A stretch of DNA of 25,852 bases from JBFELU01 sp041572755 (GTDB taxonomy: Bacteria > Actinomycetota > Acidimicrobiia > Spongiisociales > UBA11373). The notes under the pieces were generated by a model. It was not told where the DNA came from. It did not search any database and saw only the letters and a program-made list of their open reading frames with translations. Of the stretch, positions 1 through 7,604 are shown piece after piece (position 1 is the stretch's first letter; the number at the start of each line of letters is the position of its first letter). The stretch is taken from contig JBFFRY010000031.1 of NCBI GenBank assembly GCA_041572755.1, positions 1 through 25,852 of the forward strand. Direction: 5' to 3'. Made by a program: the position numbers and the translations under genes.

Positions 1-175
1 CGGGGTCGCGGGCCGGGTCGTCGGCCGGCAAGGTTCCCTCGAACCACGGGTCGAGCTCCCAATCGGGCGCCGGGGGGCTCTTGTCGACTGTGGGCCCGAA
101 CACGGGCCGTTCGACCGGCTTGGATTGCTGCACGTAGCGGAACGATCGTTGGGCCGCGTGATACTGCTGACTCAT
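1..175 (-). CDS. unknown protein, 5' part only (runs off the left edge)
   Basis: An open frame on the minus strand starts with ATG at 175 and is still open at base 1, giving 58 residues. The start is supported by a strong purine-rich ribosome binding site (GAGGAGGGG) about 8 bases upstream. The visible protein begins MSQQYHAAQRSF and is rich in Pro and Asp with several Trp (DWELDPWFEG). It has no signal peptide and no hydrophobic segment in the part seen. I do not recognise a family. The 72 bases between this start and the next gene's end show nothing clear beyond the ribosome binding site. Confidence 0.6.
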   Translation of the reverse strand, partial: MSQQYHAAQRSFRYVQQSKPVERPVFGPTVDKSPPAPDWELDPWFEGTLPADDPARDP

Positions 176-247
176 CGCCGTCTCCCCTCCTCGGCTCTGC
201 CGGCGAGAGTACCGCCACCGGGGAGTCGGAGTGGCAGGGAGTGGCAG

Positions 248-796
248 CTAGCCGCTGATCCTCAACGGGATCGAATCGAGGGCGCACTGCACCCCGTCCA
301 CCTCGATCGTCCCTCTCACGCTGCCGCGTGACGTGCCGCTCGTTCCCCAAGGCAGTTGGCCCGTCACCGTGAGGCCATCCCCGGTTGCCTCGAAGTCCCC
401 GAGGCTGTCAACCGGGAACGGCCCGTCGAAGCTGAGCTCGAGATCGCCGGTGGCTTCGGTCTCGCCGCAGGAGTAGGCACTCAAGGTGAGGCTCATCCCG
501 AGGTCGACGACCAGGTATTCGACATCGGTGATCTGACCGTCCGCATAGGTGTCGCCGCTCCCGACATCGGTCACCGTGAACCGGGCCTGTCCGGAGATGC
601 CGGGCTGCGCCTCCACAGAAGCCGAGTAGGGGCCGGTGCGGAACACCAGATAGGTGGTGGGTATCTCCAGCATCGTGGTGGAGCTCTCAGTCGAAGCCCC
701 TGTTCCGGTGGTGTCACCGATGGCGTCATTGCCGTCATCGGCACACGATGCCCCCAGGAGTGCCCCGATCACCAACAGCACGAGCGGTCTCCGCAT
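248..796 (-). CDS. putative lipoprotein, unknown function
   Basis: 182 residues. The N-terminus is a typical lipoprotein signal (MRRPLVLLVIGALLGASC) with Cys18 as the likely acylated residue. It is followed by an acidic stretch (ADDGND) and a Ser/Thr/Gly-rich linker to about residue 45. The remaining ~135 residues look like a secreted beta-rich domain with short strands separated by Gly/Asp turns, and carry two further Cys (SCGE and VQCALD) that could pair. A longer frame exists to 964, but only the ATG at 796 gives a sensible signal peptide. It follows the lipoprotein gene ending at 822 by 25 bases on the same strand, so the two are probably co-transcribed. I recognise no family; the role at the outer face of the membrane is inferred from the signal alone. 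Confidence 0.75.
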   Translation of the reverse strand: MRRPLVLLVIGALLGASCADDGNDAIGDTTGTGASTESSTTMLEIPTTYLVFRTGPYSASVEAQPGISGQARFTVTDVGSGDTYADGQITDVEYLVVDLGMSLTLSAYSCGETEATGDLELSFDGPFPVDSLGDFEATGDGLTVTGQLPWGTSGTSRGSVRGTIEVDGVQCALDSIPLRISG

Positions 797-821
797 GAAC
801 CCTCCGATGGCTCGGCCGGCT

Positions 822-1649
822 TCAGCAGGCGTAGATGAGGATCTCCCACGCCCCGTTGTCGAAGGATGCCCCGAACTCGGGTCCGCCCGCAACCACTCCG
901 CCCTCCCAGTCGACCTCGATCGGGGTGTCGTAAGCCACCCCACCGCAGGAGTCGCAGCCGGCATTCATGGATCGGATGGCGGCGATACGGACCGCAAGGA
1001 TGCCTCCCTCCACCGAATCGGGGGGTGCCGTGGGAGGGGGCTCCTCGGCCGCCAGAGCGAGCGCCCGGTCATAGTCCCCCTCGAAACGGGACTTCGAGTA
1101 CCCGCCGTTGGCGAGGCAGTCGAGGATCCACCCCAGATCGCCGGCATTGACGACCCGGGCTGCTCCATGCAACGAGGCGATGCGAGAGTCCAGATCGGCA
1201 AAGACCGCCAGGGCCGCGGCCTCCAGCTCCGGGGACAGCCCAGGCGGGATCATCGCCCCGACGGGACCTGCGTCGAGGGTTTCGATCAACGGGAACACCT
1301 CCGGGTCCAGTGTGAGCGCCTCGTCGTCGAAGCCCTGGTTGAAGAGGTCGGCGGCGATGCCGATGGCGCCGTCGAGTTCCCGGGCGGCCTCGAAGAACCC
1401 GAGAAGCGAGTCCGCTGCCGATGGTCCCCGGGTCGTCGTTGGGGCCAGTGTCGATGTCGTCTCCGTCTGTGCTGGAGCCGTGGACGTGGTGGTCGTCGCC
1501 GTCGTGGTGGGGGCACTCGTGGCCGGAGCCTGTGTCGATGGCGACGCTGTGGCCGCCGACGAGACCGGGGTCCCGCTCTCGTCGTCATCCCCGCACGACA
1601 CCACCGCCACCGTGAGGAACAGGCAGATCAAAGCGATGCGGAATCTCAT
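822..1649 (-). CDS. putative lipoprotein with Thr/Ala-rich linker, unknown function
   Basis: 275 residues. The signal peptide ends in the lipobox VVSC (Cys19), followed by GDDDESG and a long low-complexity Ser/Thr/Ala/Pro linker to about residue 75. The folded part (about 78-275) begins as mixed helix (SLLGFFEAARELDGAIGIA) and ends with a Cys-rich, Trp-containing segment (NAGCDSCGGVAYDTP, then a C-terminal IYAC). The CxxC-like pair and terminal Cys suggest disulfides outside the cell. Start ATG 1649 has GGGAGG seven to eight bases upstream. A 13-base palindrome overlaps this ribosome binding site. It is the first gene of a probable two-gene unit with the lipoprotein at 248-796. No family recognised. 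Confidence 0.8.
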   Translation of the reverse strand: MRFRIALICLFLTVAVVSCGDDDESGTPVSSAATASPSTQAPATSAPTTTATTTTSTAPAQTETTSTLAPTTTRGPSAADSLLGFFEAARELDGAIGIAADLFNQGFDDEALTLDPEVFPLIETLDAGPVGAMIPPGLSPELEAAALAVFADLDSRIASLHGAARVVNAGDLGWILDCLANGGYSKSRFEGDYDRALALAAEEPPPTAPPDSVEGGILAVRIAAIRSMNAGCDSCGGVAYDTPIEVDWEGGVVAGGPEFGASFDNGAWEILIYAC

Positions 1650-1659
1650 GTTGCCTCCC

Positions 1660-1672
1660 GACCCATTGGGTC
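1660..1672. promoter_or_regulatory. 13-base palindrome overlapping the lipoprotein ribosome binding site
   Basis: GACCCA-T-TGGGTC is a perfect inverted repeat with a one-base centre, ending 10 bases upstream of the ATG at 1649 and touching the GGGAGG motif. It could be an operator or a small RNA hairpin masking the ribosome binding site. It has the same outer bases and length (GAC-N7-GTC) as the palindrome at 2458-2470. Function is inferred only. Confidence 0.3.
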
Positions 1673-1813
1673 CCCACCACGGTGCCTGAATCGCAGGGAA
1701 CCCTCTAGTGCCGAAAGACCGCTTCTGTCTTCAGCAAGAGCCGGTCTGGTGGCGCCCACCCGCACCCGACGGTTGCCCCGTGCCGTGGGTAGTCGATACC
1801 CAAGCAACGAGAA

Positions 1814-1841
1814 GGAACCCCCTGCATCCGCAGGGGGTTCC
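1814..1841 (-). terminator. intrinsic terminator downstream of the repeat-protein gene
   Basis: A perfect 12-bp stem (GGAACCCCCTGC / GCAGGGGGTTCC) with a four-base loop (ATCC in plus-strand sense) lies 23 bases beyond the stop of the minus-strand gene at 1865-2425. Reading on the minus strand, the stem is followed by TTCTCGTTGCTT, a weak T-rich tract. Position and symmetry fit a Rho-independent terminator. The rest of the 1650-1864 intergenic region shows only the palindrome at 1660. Confidence 0.8.
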
Positions 1842-1864
1842 CGTGACCCGCGAGGGGCCCTCCT

Positions 1865-2425
1865 TCAGTTGGTGAAGAACTCGGCCAGGCCTTGCCACCG
1901 CAGCATCTCCGCCTGGTCGTAAGGGGCAAAGAATCCCGCCAGTCCGCTCCAGCGGGCGGTCTCGGCGTTGACCCCGGCGAGGTACTGATCGGCGAGACCG
2001 GACAGCCGAGCGGTGTCGGCGGCGAACGCGGCTTCGCTCGCCCCGGCGTACTGACCGGCGATCCCAGACCAGCGGGCGATCTCGGCGTTCACCGCGGCTT
2101 CGCTCGCCCCGCCGAAGCGGTCGGCGAGGCCGTCCCAGCGAGCGGATTCGGTGGCCAGAACCGCTTCCCGGCCCGCCGAGGCGTACATCTCGGCGAGGCC
2201 GGTGAGACGGGCGCTCTCGGCGACATGCGCCGGGGTGGGGCCGCTCGCCGCAGCGACGGAGGCGGGCTCGATCCCGGCCGGGTTGCTCTCGTTGATCTGG
2301 ACGACGGTGATCGCGGCGGCGATCGCCCCGACGGCCAGCAGGGCCACCAGGTGAACGATGCCGCGGCCGCTGAAGAAACGGCGGGTCGTGGTGACCGCCG
2401 GGCTCTTGGTGGTGTGCTCCAACAT
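1865..2425 (-). CDS. membrane-anchored protein with ~22-residue A-R-W-x-G-L-A repeats
   Basis: 186 residues. Residues 1-21 are polar and basic (TTRRFFSGRG), 22-43 form one transmembrane helix, and the rest is predicted to face outside. From about residue 71 the protein is made of five to six imperfect repeats of roughly 22 residues with the core A-R-[W/L]-x-G-[L/I]-A-x-x-[Y/F], joined by small Ala/Gly/Glu-rich stretches such as GGASEAAVNAE. The last copies are shorter and the chain ends at LAEFFTN just after a repeat core. The regular spacing suggests a helical solenoid or short helical hairpins with a Trp/Phe stripe. ATG 2425 has GGAGGAG five bases upstream. A strong terminator follows the gene. 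It is divergent from the BTAD-BMP regulator 139 bases away, which makes it a candidate target of that regulator. I recognise no named family. Confidence 0.8.
   Translation of the reverse strand: MLEHTTKSPAVTTTRRFFSGRGIVHLVALLAVGAIAAAITVVQINESNPAGIEPASVAAASGPTPAHVAESARLTGLAEMYASAGREAVLATESARWDGLADRFGGASEAAVNAEIARWSGIAGQYAGASEAAFAADTARLSGLADQYLAGVNAETARWSGLAGFFAPYDQAEMLRWQGLAEFFTN
1868..2215 (-). repeat. in-frame tandem repeats (~66-base unit) encoding the A-R-W-x-G-L-A motif
   Basis: Cores seen in order along the protein: ARLTGLAEMY, ARWDGLADRF, ARWSGIAGQY, ARLSGLADQY, ARWSGLAGFF and RWQGLAEFF. Spacing is 23, 23, 22, 18 and 19 residues, so the later units are trimmed. The DNA copies are diverged rather than identical, which argues for an old, selected protein repeat and not a recent slippage array. 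Confidence 0.75.
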
Positions 2426-2457
2426 GGCTCCTCCTTCGCACTCATGGCGTCTTGCTC

Positions 2458-2470
2458 GACACCAGGTGTC
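2458..2470. promoter_or_regulatory. 13-base palindrome in the divergent promoter region
   Basis: GACACC-A-GGTGTC is a perfect inverted repeat with a one-base centre. It lies 32 bases upstream of the repeat-protein start (2425) and 94 bases upstream of the BTAD regulator start (2565). Its place between divergent genes makes it a candidate operator. It shares the GAC-N7-GTC frame with the site at 1660-1672. Confidence 0.35.
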
Positions 2471-2552
2471 TCATGGGTCGCGTGAGCGCCGCTGGACGAA
2501 TGCGTGCAGACCGCTGGAGGGATTTCGGCCATCGCGGACCGACCAGTCGTGA

Positions 2553-2558
2553 TACCTT
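2553..2558 (+). promoter_or_regulatory. possible -10 element of a leaderless transcript for the BTAD regulator
   Basis: TACCTT fits the TANNNT pattern of actinobacterial -10 boxes and ends six bases before the ATG at 2565. No purine-rich ribosome binding site is present in the bases just upstream of that ATG, which fits a leaderless mRNA. No convincing -35 was found. Confidence 0.3.
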
Positions 2559-2564
2559 CGGAAC

Positions 2565-5162
2565 ATGGCGGTGGGGTGCGGGATCCTTGGCCCCCTGGTG
2601 GTCACCATCGACGGTGCCGAGGTGCAACTCGGCGGCACCAAGGAGAAGTCGGTCTTCGTGCTCCTTGCGTTGCGGGCCGGGGAGGTCGTCTCCAGCGACT
2701 ACCTGATCGATCAACTGTGGGGGGAGGAGCCGCCGCCCAGTGCCGCCAACACGCTGCAGACCTATGTGTCCCGGCTGCGCAAGGTGCTCCATGCGTCGGG
2801 CGTCCAGGTGCTGCTGACACGCCGGCCCGGCTATCTGTTGGAGATGGCCGACGACGACATCGACGCCCGCCGCTTCGAGAACCTGGCCCGGGCGGGGCGG
2901 CGGAGTCTGGCCGACGGCGACGCCGCCGTGGCTTCCCAGACGCTGCTGGAAGCGCTCGACCTGTGGAGGGGGCGGGTCCTCAGCGACTTCGAGGCGGAGG
3001 AATTCGCCAGCGCTGAGATTCGGCGGCTCGATGAGCTCCGGCTCGCCACACTCGAATGCCGGATCCGAGCCGATCTCGAGTCGGGGCGTCACCAGGAGGT
3101 GATCCCCGAACTGGAGGCCCTGGTGCGTCGTGACCCCCTTCGGGAGGGCCTGTGGGCGTCGTTGATGCTGGCCCTGTATCGAGATGGCCGCCAGGCCGAC
3201 GCCCTGCGGGCCTACCAGGAAGCCCGGCAGATCCTGGCGGAGGAGCTGGGCATCGACCCCGGTCCCGAACTGCAGCAGCTCGAGGGGATGATGTTGCGAC
3301 AGGATCCCGGGTTGCTCGCCGGGCCCACCGCGGAGGTCTGGTCGGGGAACCTCCCGGCCGACATCACCTCGTTCGTCGGCCGGGTCGAGGAGCTTGAGGA
3401 GCTCGAGGAGCTGGTCTTGCGGAGCCGAATCGTCACGCTCCTCGGACCGGGCGGGATCGGCAAGTCGCGGCTCGCGCTGGAGTTGGCCCGCCGCCTCGCC
3501 CCGGAGTTCACCGACGGCGCCTGGCTGGTTGAGCTCGGCTCCGCCACCGATCCGGCGTCGATCGTCCATGAGATCGCCGCACTGTGGCACTCGAGCGGTG
3601 ACGCCACGATCGATGAGCTCGGAGCGTTGATGCATCATCGCCAGGCGCTGCTGGTGCTGGACAACTGCGAGCAAGTCGTCGCCGGTGCCGCGCCGGTCAC
3701 GGAGTTGCTCCTCGCCGCCGGCCCCGGCCTCAGGATCGTGGCGACCAGCCGGGAGCCGCTGGAGTGCCGCGGTGAGGTGCTGTGGCGGGTGGGGGCACTC
3801 GGCCTCGACGCCGATGAGGCGGAAGCCTCCGATGCCGTCGAGCTGTTCACGGCGCGCGCCGCGGACACGACCCCGGGCTTCCGACTCGACGAGAGGAGCG
3901 CTCCCACCGTTGCCCGCATCTGCAACAGGCTCGAGGGCATTCCACTCGCCATCGAACTCGCCGCCTCACGGCTCCGGGCCCTCACACTGGACGAGTTGGA
4001 GATCCGGCTCGACGATCAGCTCAGGCTGCTGGTGACCTCGGGCAGGACGGTCCCGGCCCGTCAGCGAACCCTGCAGCAGACCATCGAATGGAGCTACGAA
4101 CTGCTCGACGAGTCGGAACGCGAACTGTTCCGGCGGCTCGGGGTGTTCTGGGCCCAGTTCCCGCCACGCGCCGTCGAAGTCGTGTGTGCCGGGGAGACGG
4201 TCCCCGAAGCCGAGGTCTCGTCGCTCCTGGAGCGCCTCGCCGACAAGTCGCTCGTCGTCAGAGTCGAACGTCAGGGCCGCACCTGGTATCGGCTGCTGGA
4301 GACGATCCGGGCCTTCGCCTACCAGAAGATCGCCGGCGGTCACGAGGAGGTCCACGAACGGGGCTTCCTCACGTACCTGGCGGGTCGCACCGACCGGAGC
4401 CTGAAAGGCCCGGTGGACGCTGTGTGGTCGGCTCTCTTCGACGGCGAAACCGAGATCGCCAGGCGAGCCCTCACCGTGGCCGCCAACAGCTTCCGCGAGG
4501 ACGAGGGTGCCGAACTCGCCGGGGCCGCGGCGGCGCTCGTCACGAGAACCCGCCGGGTCGCTTTCATCTGTGCCATGACGCCGGGTGACGCCCCGGGGCC
4601 CGGTGACCGTCTCGACCCTGTCGCCGGTACGCGAGCGCTCATGGGGCGCTTCCGTGACGGGTTTGCGGCGGGCGCACAGCGACAGGATCCCGACATCCAG
4701 GTTCGGGAGGGCTGGCTGAGCGAGGCTCTCGACTGGGCGGAAGCCTTTCAAAACCCGGTCGGCGCCGGGGAGATGGCGGCGTCCGCCTTCGCCGATGGAG
4801 TCGACGTGGTCTTCCACGCCGCGGGTGCCAGTGGGCATCGCATCTTTGAGATCGCTCGTCGGGTCACCGAGGACACCGGAATCCACCGTTGGGTGATCGG
4901 GGTCGACTTCGATGAATACCGGGATGTGGAGGAGCATCTCCGCCCCCACGTGCTGGCTTCGGTGCGCAAGCAGGTACCGATCGACGTGTACCGGGAGATC
5001 AAGAAGGCGGTTGCCGAAGGTCGCATCGAGGAGGCTCCCCGCTTCGGCCTCGCCAACGGCGGCATCTCGCTCGCCACCTCCGGCGGGCACCTCGACCATC
5101 TCCTCGATGCCCTCAGGGAAGTGGAGGAGGAGATCATCGGCCGGGCTGAACCCCGGGCCTAA
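2565..5162 (+). CDS. BTAD/NB-ARC transcriptional regulator fused to a BMP-family ligand-binding half-domain
   Basis: 865 residues. The order is: OmpR-type winged helix (about 1-95, LRKVLHASG and TRRPGYLL), BTAD (about 102-247, ending ELGIDPGPELQQLE), then an NB-ARC/STAND ATPase with Walker A GPGGIGKS (294-301), Walker B LLVLDN (about 362-367), ATSRE sensor (393-397) and GIPLAIELAA (458-467). A winged-helix-like region follows (about 500-600), then only the start of the usual AfsR TPR region (about 600-660). Residues 663-855 instead match the second lobe and closing segment of BMP/PnrA nucleoside-binding proteins: RVAFICAM, a GF-x-AG helix, DVVFHAAGASG (747-757), VIGVDFDEYRD (777-787) and the final VLASVRKQVPIDVYREI. 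The BMP first lobe, with its ligand motif, is absent. There is no signal peptide, so it should act in the cytoplasm, binding DNA through the N-terminus. Its neighbour is the divergent repeat-protein gene. The fusion point and frame look intact; ligand and targets are unknown. Confidence 0.9.
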   Translation: MAVGCGILGPLVVTIDGAEVQLGGTKEKSVFVLLALRAGEVVSSDYLIDQLWGEEPPPSAANTLQTYVSRLRKVLHASGVQVLLTRRPGYLLEMADDDIDARRFENLARAGRRSLADGDAAVASQTLLEALDLWRGRVLSDFEAEEFASAEIRRLDELRLATLECRIRADLESGRHQEVIPELEALVRRDPLREGLWASLMLALYRDGRQADALRAYQEARQILAEELGIDPGPELQQLEGMMLRQDPGLLAGPTAEVWSGNLPADITSFVGRVEELEELEELVLRSRIVTLLGPGGIGKSRLALELARRLAPEFTDGAWLVELGSATDPASIVHEIAALWHSSGDATIDELGALMHHRQALLVLDNCEQVVAGAAPVTELLLAAGPGLRIVATSREPLECRGEVLWRVGALGLDADEAEASDAVELFTARAADTTPGFRLDERSAPTVARICNRLEGIPLAIELAASRLRALTLDELEIRLDDQLRLLVTSGRTVPARQRTLQQTIEWSYELLDESERELFRRLGVFWAQFPPRAVEVVCAGETVPEAEVSSLLERLADKSLVVRVERQGRTWYRLLETIRAFAYQKIAGGHEEVHERGFLTYLAGRTDRSLKGPVDAVWSALFDGETEIARRALTVAANSFREDEGAELAGAAAALVTRTRRVAFICAMTPGDAPGPGDRLDPVAGTRALMGRFRDGFAAGAQRQDPDIQVREGWLSEALDWAEAFQNPVGAGEMAASAFADGVDVVFHAAGASGHRIFEIARRVTEDTGIHRWVIGVDFDEYRDVEEHLRPHVLASVRKQVPIDVYREIKKAVAEGRIEEAPRFGLANGGISLATSGGHLDHLLDALREVEEEIIGRAEPRA

Positions 5163-5169
5163 CCCCCTC

Positions 5170-5517
5170 CTAGCCCGCCTTCTTGGGTGGGAGCGATCCG
5201 ACGTAGTCGAGGGCGCGGGCGATCCACGGTTCGCCTCGCTCGGGCGCCTTGCGCCACAAGTCGGGGAGCGCCACGTACTCCATCATGGGGCGTCCCTCGG
5301 GCCCGAACGGGCCCGCACCCTCCACGGCGCGTAGCTCACCGCGGTCCGGCCCGGCCAGCCGGACACCGACCGCCGAACCGAACAGGCCCATGAACATGTT
5401 GCCGTTCACGAAAGCGGCCAGGTTGCCGAACATCGGCTTGGTCGCAACCCGTGGATCGTCCGGGACCAGACTGTTGAAGTAGGAGCGATCGGCTTCGGTG
5501 GGCTTCGGTACCTTCAT
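5170..5517 (-). CDS. TfoX N-terminal domain family protein
   Basis: 115 residues, about the length of stand-alone TfoX-N proteins. The signature is ATKPMFGNLAAFVNGNMFMG (26-45), followed by VGVRLAGPDRGEL and a C-terminal helix WIARALDYVGSLPPKK. In Haemophilus, TfoX/Sxy regulates competence, but the isolated N-terminal domain is widespread in actinobacteria and its function is not established, so no competence role should be assumed. ATG 5517 is preceded by AGGGAGA six bases away; longer in-frame starts reach into the divergent gene. It ends eight bases from the stop of the BTAD regulator (convergent) and is divergent from the gene at 5570. Confidence 0.8.
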   Translation of the reverse strand: MKVPKPTEADRSYFNSLVPDDPRVATKPMFGNLAAFVNGNMFMGLFGSAVGVRLAGPDRGELRAVEGAGPFGPEGRPMMEYVALPDLWRKAPERGEPWIARALDYVGSLPPKKAG

Positions 5518-5569
5518 GGGGTCTCCCTGGCGTGCGCGTCGGGCCCGAGCTTGCCAAACTGTGAGCGTT

Positions 5570-6325
5570 ATGGACGGGACTGTGCGGAGACGGCTGCTGT
5601 GGATCGGCGGCGGGCTGACCACGCTCGTGATCGTGGCGGCAGCCGCCGTGCTCTTCTTCTTCCGAGATACCGCGACGCCCGTGACCGAAGAGGAAGTCGC
5701 CGCGACCCTCGCCGGTGAGGGCGGCAGCGCGCCGGGCGACCCCGGCCTCTACTCCTATGCGACGACCGGCTTCGAGGAAGCCGATGCACTCGGTGGGGGT
5801 CGCCACGACTATCCCCCCGAGACCTTCCTCACGCTGCGGACAGTGGGTTGCGGAACCGCGGTTCGCTGGCAGGCCCTCAAGGAGCGCTGGGACGAGGACC
5901 TCATCTGCGACGACGGCACCCTGCAAGGGATCGACTCGTACCACGAATGGTTCGGGGTCACCGATCTCCACGAGTACCGCTGTGAGGAAGGGGCCCACGT
6001 CTATCCCGAGGACGGTGAGACGTCGTGGTCGTTCACGTGCTCCACTGAAGTCACCTTCGAGACCTACACCTACGAGGTCGTCGGCACCGAGGAGCTCGTC
6101 ATCGCCGGGGAGGCGGTGCCGACGCTGCACCTCAGGATCGTCAGTGAGATCATCGGCGAGACGAACGGCGACTCCGAGGCGCACGAGTGGGTCTTGCCGG
6201 GAACCAACCTGGTGGTCAAGAAGATCGTGCGTCGCGACAACGTCACCGACACCCGCATCGGTGGCGTCGGTTACCACGAGGAGTTCGAGGCGGTGCTCAC
6301 GTCGCTGAGTCCGGCGGGCTCCTAG
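5570..6325 (+). CDS. single-pass membrane-anchored extracytoplasmic protein, unknown function
   Basis: 251 residues. A short basic start (MDGTVRRR) leads into one transmembrane helix (about 9-31, ending VLFFFR), placing about 215 residues outside the cytoplasm. The outer domain has four Cys (TVGCGT, LICDDG, EYRCEE, SFTCST) spaced as if to form two disulfides, and it is rich in Glu, Thr and Tyr with beta-strand-like stretches near the end (TYEVVGTEELVIAG, LHLRIVSEIIG). No lipobox. ATG 5570 is preferred; GTG 5561 is in frame and would add three residues, and no clear ribosome binding site decides between them. Divergent from the TfoX-N gene with 52 bases between. No family recognised. Confidence 0.7.
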   Translation: MDGTVRRRLLWIGGGLTTLVIVAAAAVLFFFRDTATPVTEEEVAATLAGEGGSAPGDPGLYSYATTGFEEADALGGGRHDYPPETFLTLRTVGCGTAVRWQALKERWDEDLICDDGTLQGIDSYHEWFGVTDLHEYRCEEGAHVYPEDGETSWSFTCSTEVTFETYTYEVVGTEELVIAGEAVPTLHLRIVSEIIGETNGDSEAHEWVLPGTNLVVKKIVRRDNVTDTRIGGVGYHEEFEAVLTSLSPAGS

Positions 6326-6335
6326 CGCGGCACCT

Positions 6336-7196
6336 CTAGAACAGTTCGGTCACCCAGGACACCAGCAGGCCCGTGGGGATCAGGATCCACGGCAGCAGAG
6401 CGAGGATGATCCCGATCATCCCGAACGTTCGGGCCGGGTCGCGAGGAGGATCCCCGCAACGGCCGATCGTCTCCCACAGCGCCGCCAGCGGACCGTCGAG
6501 ACTCAGGCTGATGCGGCGTCTCGCCACCGCCGCCCCCCGAATGATGATCCAGGCGATGGCCGCCATGAGCAGGCCGATCACCACGGTCGCCACGACCCGG
6601 CTCCACAGCGATGCCAGAGCCGAGGCGAGAGCCCGCTGGATGAGGCTGAGGAGCGTCGAGAGCAGCGCTCCTCCGATCACGAAGAGCGGCACGCCCAGGG
6701 CGTTCCTCTTGAAGCCGGGAGCCAGCCGCTCCATCTGGATGCGGGCCCTTCGCAGCATCGAGAGCGAGGGGTCGTCGCGAGCGCAGTTCGCCTCGCGGCG
6801 ACCGTAGAGGTCGAGCATCTTCGAAGCCACCGACGACTGGTGCGACCGCACGATGAACTGGGTCATCTGCTGGATGAGGAAGGCGGCAACCGGGCCCAGC
6901 GGTCCAAGGCGCCGAACCCGGACGCTGCGGCCGCCATTGCGATCCAGCACCTCGAGGGACCGAACCGCGAGGCGATGAGCGTCCCAGAAACGATCCGGGT
7001 GCCCGAGCGGCCGGGGCGAAGACAGCTCCAACACGATGTCGCGGTCGACGTCACCGTGAGCCCCGAGCTCCTCCAAGATGGCGTCGGCGGCCACCTCGTC
7101 GCTCTTGCGAAACGCCTGGAAGGCCTCGAACGTCCCCTGCAACTCGTCGAAGACGAGGGTCCGCTTCTCTTTGCCTTCGCCGGGCTCGTCGGGCAT
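6336..7196 (-). CDS. membrane protein of unknown function with cytoplasmic N-terminal domain
   Basis: 286 residues from ATG 7196. The first ~165 residues are soluble (motifs HPDRFWDAHRLAVRSLEVLD and FIVRSHQSSVASKMLDLYGR). They are followed by three hydrophobic segments in this numbering at about 167-187, 197-221 and 258-281. A basic loop (AVARRRISLSLDG) separates the second and third. A GTG at 7247 would add 17 residues and leave 21 bases to the azlD stop, which would fit an operon; ribosome binding sites are weak at both. The HPDRF..AHRL...LEVLDRNG stretch resembles conserved unknown proteins I associate with actinobacteria, without a function. It ends 10 bases from the convergent gene ending at 6325. 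Confidence 0.7.
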   Translation of the reverse strand: MPDEPGEGKEKRTLVFDELQGTFEAFQAFRKSDEVAADAILEELGAHGDVDRDIVLELSSPRPLGHPDRFWDAHRLAVRSLEVLDRNGGRSVRVRRLGPLGPVAAFLIQQMTQFIVRSHQSSVASKMLDLYGRREANCARDDPSLSMLRRARIQMERLAPGFKRNALGVPLFVIGGALLSTLLSLIQRALASALASLWSRVVATVVIGLLMAAIAWIIIRGAAVARRRISLSLDGPLAALWETIGRCGDPPRDPARTFGMIGIILALLPWILIPTGLLVSWVTELF

Positions 7197-7268
7197 CACC
7201 GCTGAGGGTAACGGTTGGGCCCCGAGTCCCTTCAATTCCACAGCCACCCGGTGAGGTCTCGCCGGCGC

Positions 7269-7604
7269 TCACCACAAGGCCTCGAGCAGCCAGAGAACGC
7301 CCATGCCCACGATGATCGTGCCCACCACGTTGCGGGTGCGCCACGCGACCAGGCCGGCAACGGCCCCGGCGACGATCCGTTGGTTGTCCAGAGCCAACTC
7401 CCACGGTCCGTCGGGTCTGAGGATCGCCGGCAGCACGAAGGCGGCCAGCACCGCCGAAGGTATGAGGCGCAGGATGCCCATCACCACGTCTGGGAGCCGG
7501 GTATCGGGGCGGATCAAGGTGAGGAAGGACATCCGGAGCGCGTACGTTCCGATTCCGGCCATGACCATGGTCAGCCAGATCGCGGAGGAAGACATCGAGG
7601 TCAC
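7269..7604 (-). CDS. azlD: AzlD-family branched-chain amino acid export subunit
   Basis: 111 residues, the usual size of AzlD. The protein is nearly all hydrophobic, with about four membrane segments and the family-like GTYALRMSFL near the first, LRLIPSAVLAAFVLP in the middle and RNVVGTIIVGMGVLWLL at the end. AzlC and AzlD together form a small exporter; in Bacillus the pair confers 4-azaleucine resistance and in Corynebacterium the homologue BrnFE exports branched-chain amino acids and methionine. The GTG at 7604 overlaps the azlC stop in the sequence GTGA, a classic translational coupling, which decides the start over the internal ATG at 7595. Confidence 0.88.
   Translation of the reverse strand: MTSMSSSAIWLTMVMAGIGTYALRMSFLTLIRPDTRLPDVVMGILRLIPSAVLAAFVLPAILRPDGPWELALDNQRIVAGAVAGLVAWRTRNVVGTIIVGMGVLWLLEALW

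Noticed and set aside
654..1922. 422-residue plus-strand frame over the two lipoprotein genes
   Set aside because: Arg/Gly-rich shadow; the minus strand has two signal peptides with lipoboxes and ribosome binding sites.
2442..3674. 410-residue frame antisense to the BTAD regulator
   Set aside because: Gln/Leu/Pro-rich shadow translation without motifs; the sense strand carries the winged helix, BTAD and Walker A.
5170..5517. A competence-regulation role for the TfoX-N protein
   Set aside because: Only the N-terminal domain is present and no competence genes are in the window; the domain alone does not support that function.
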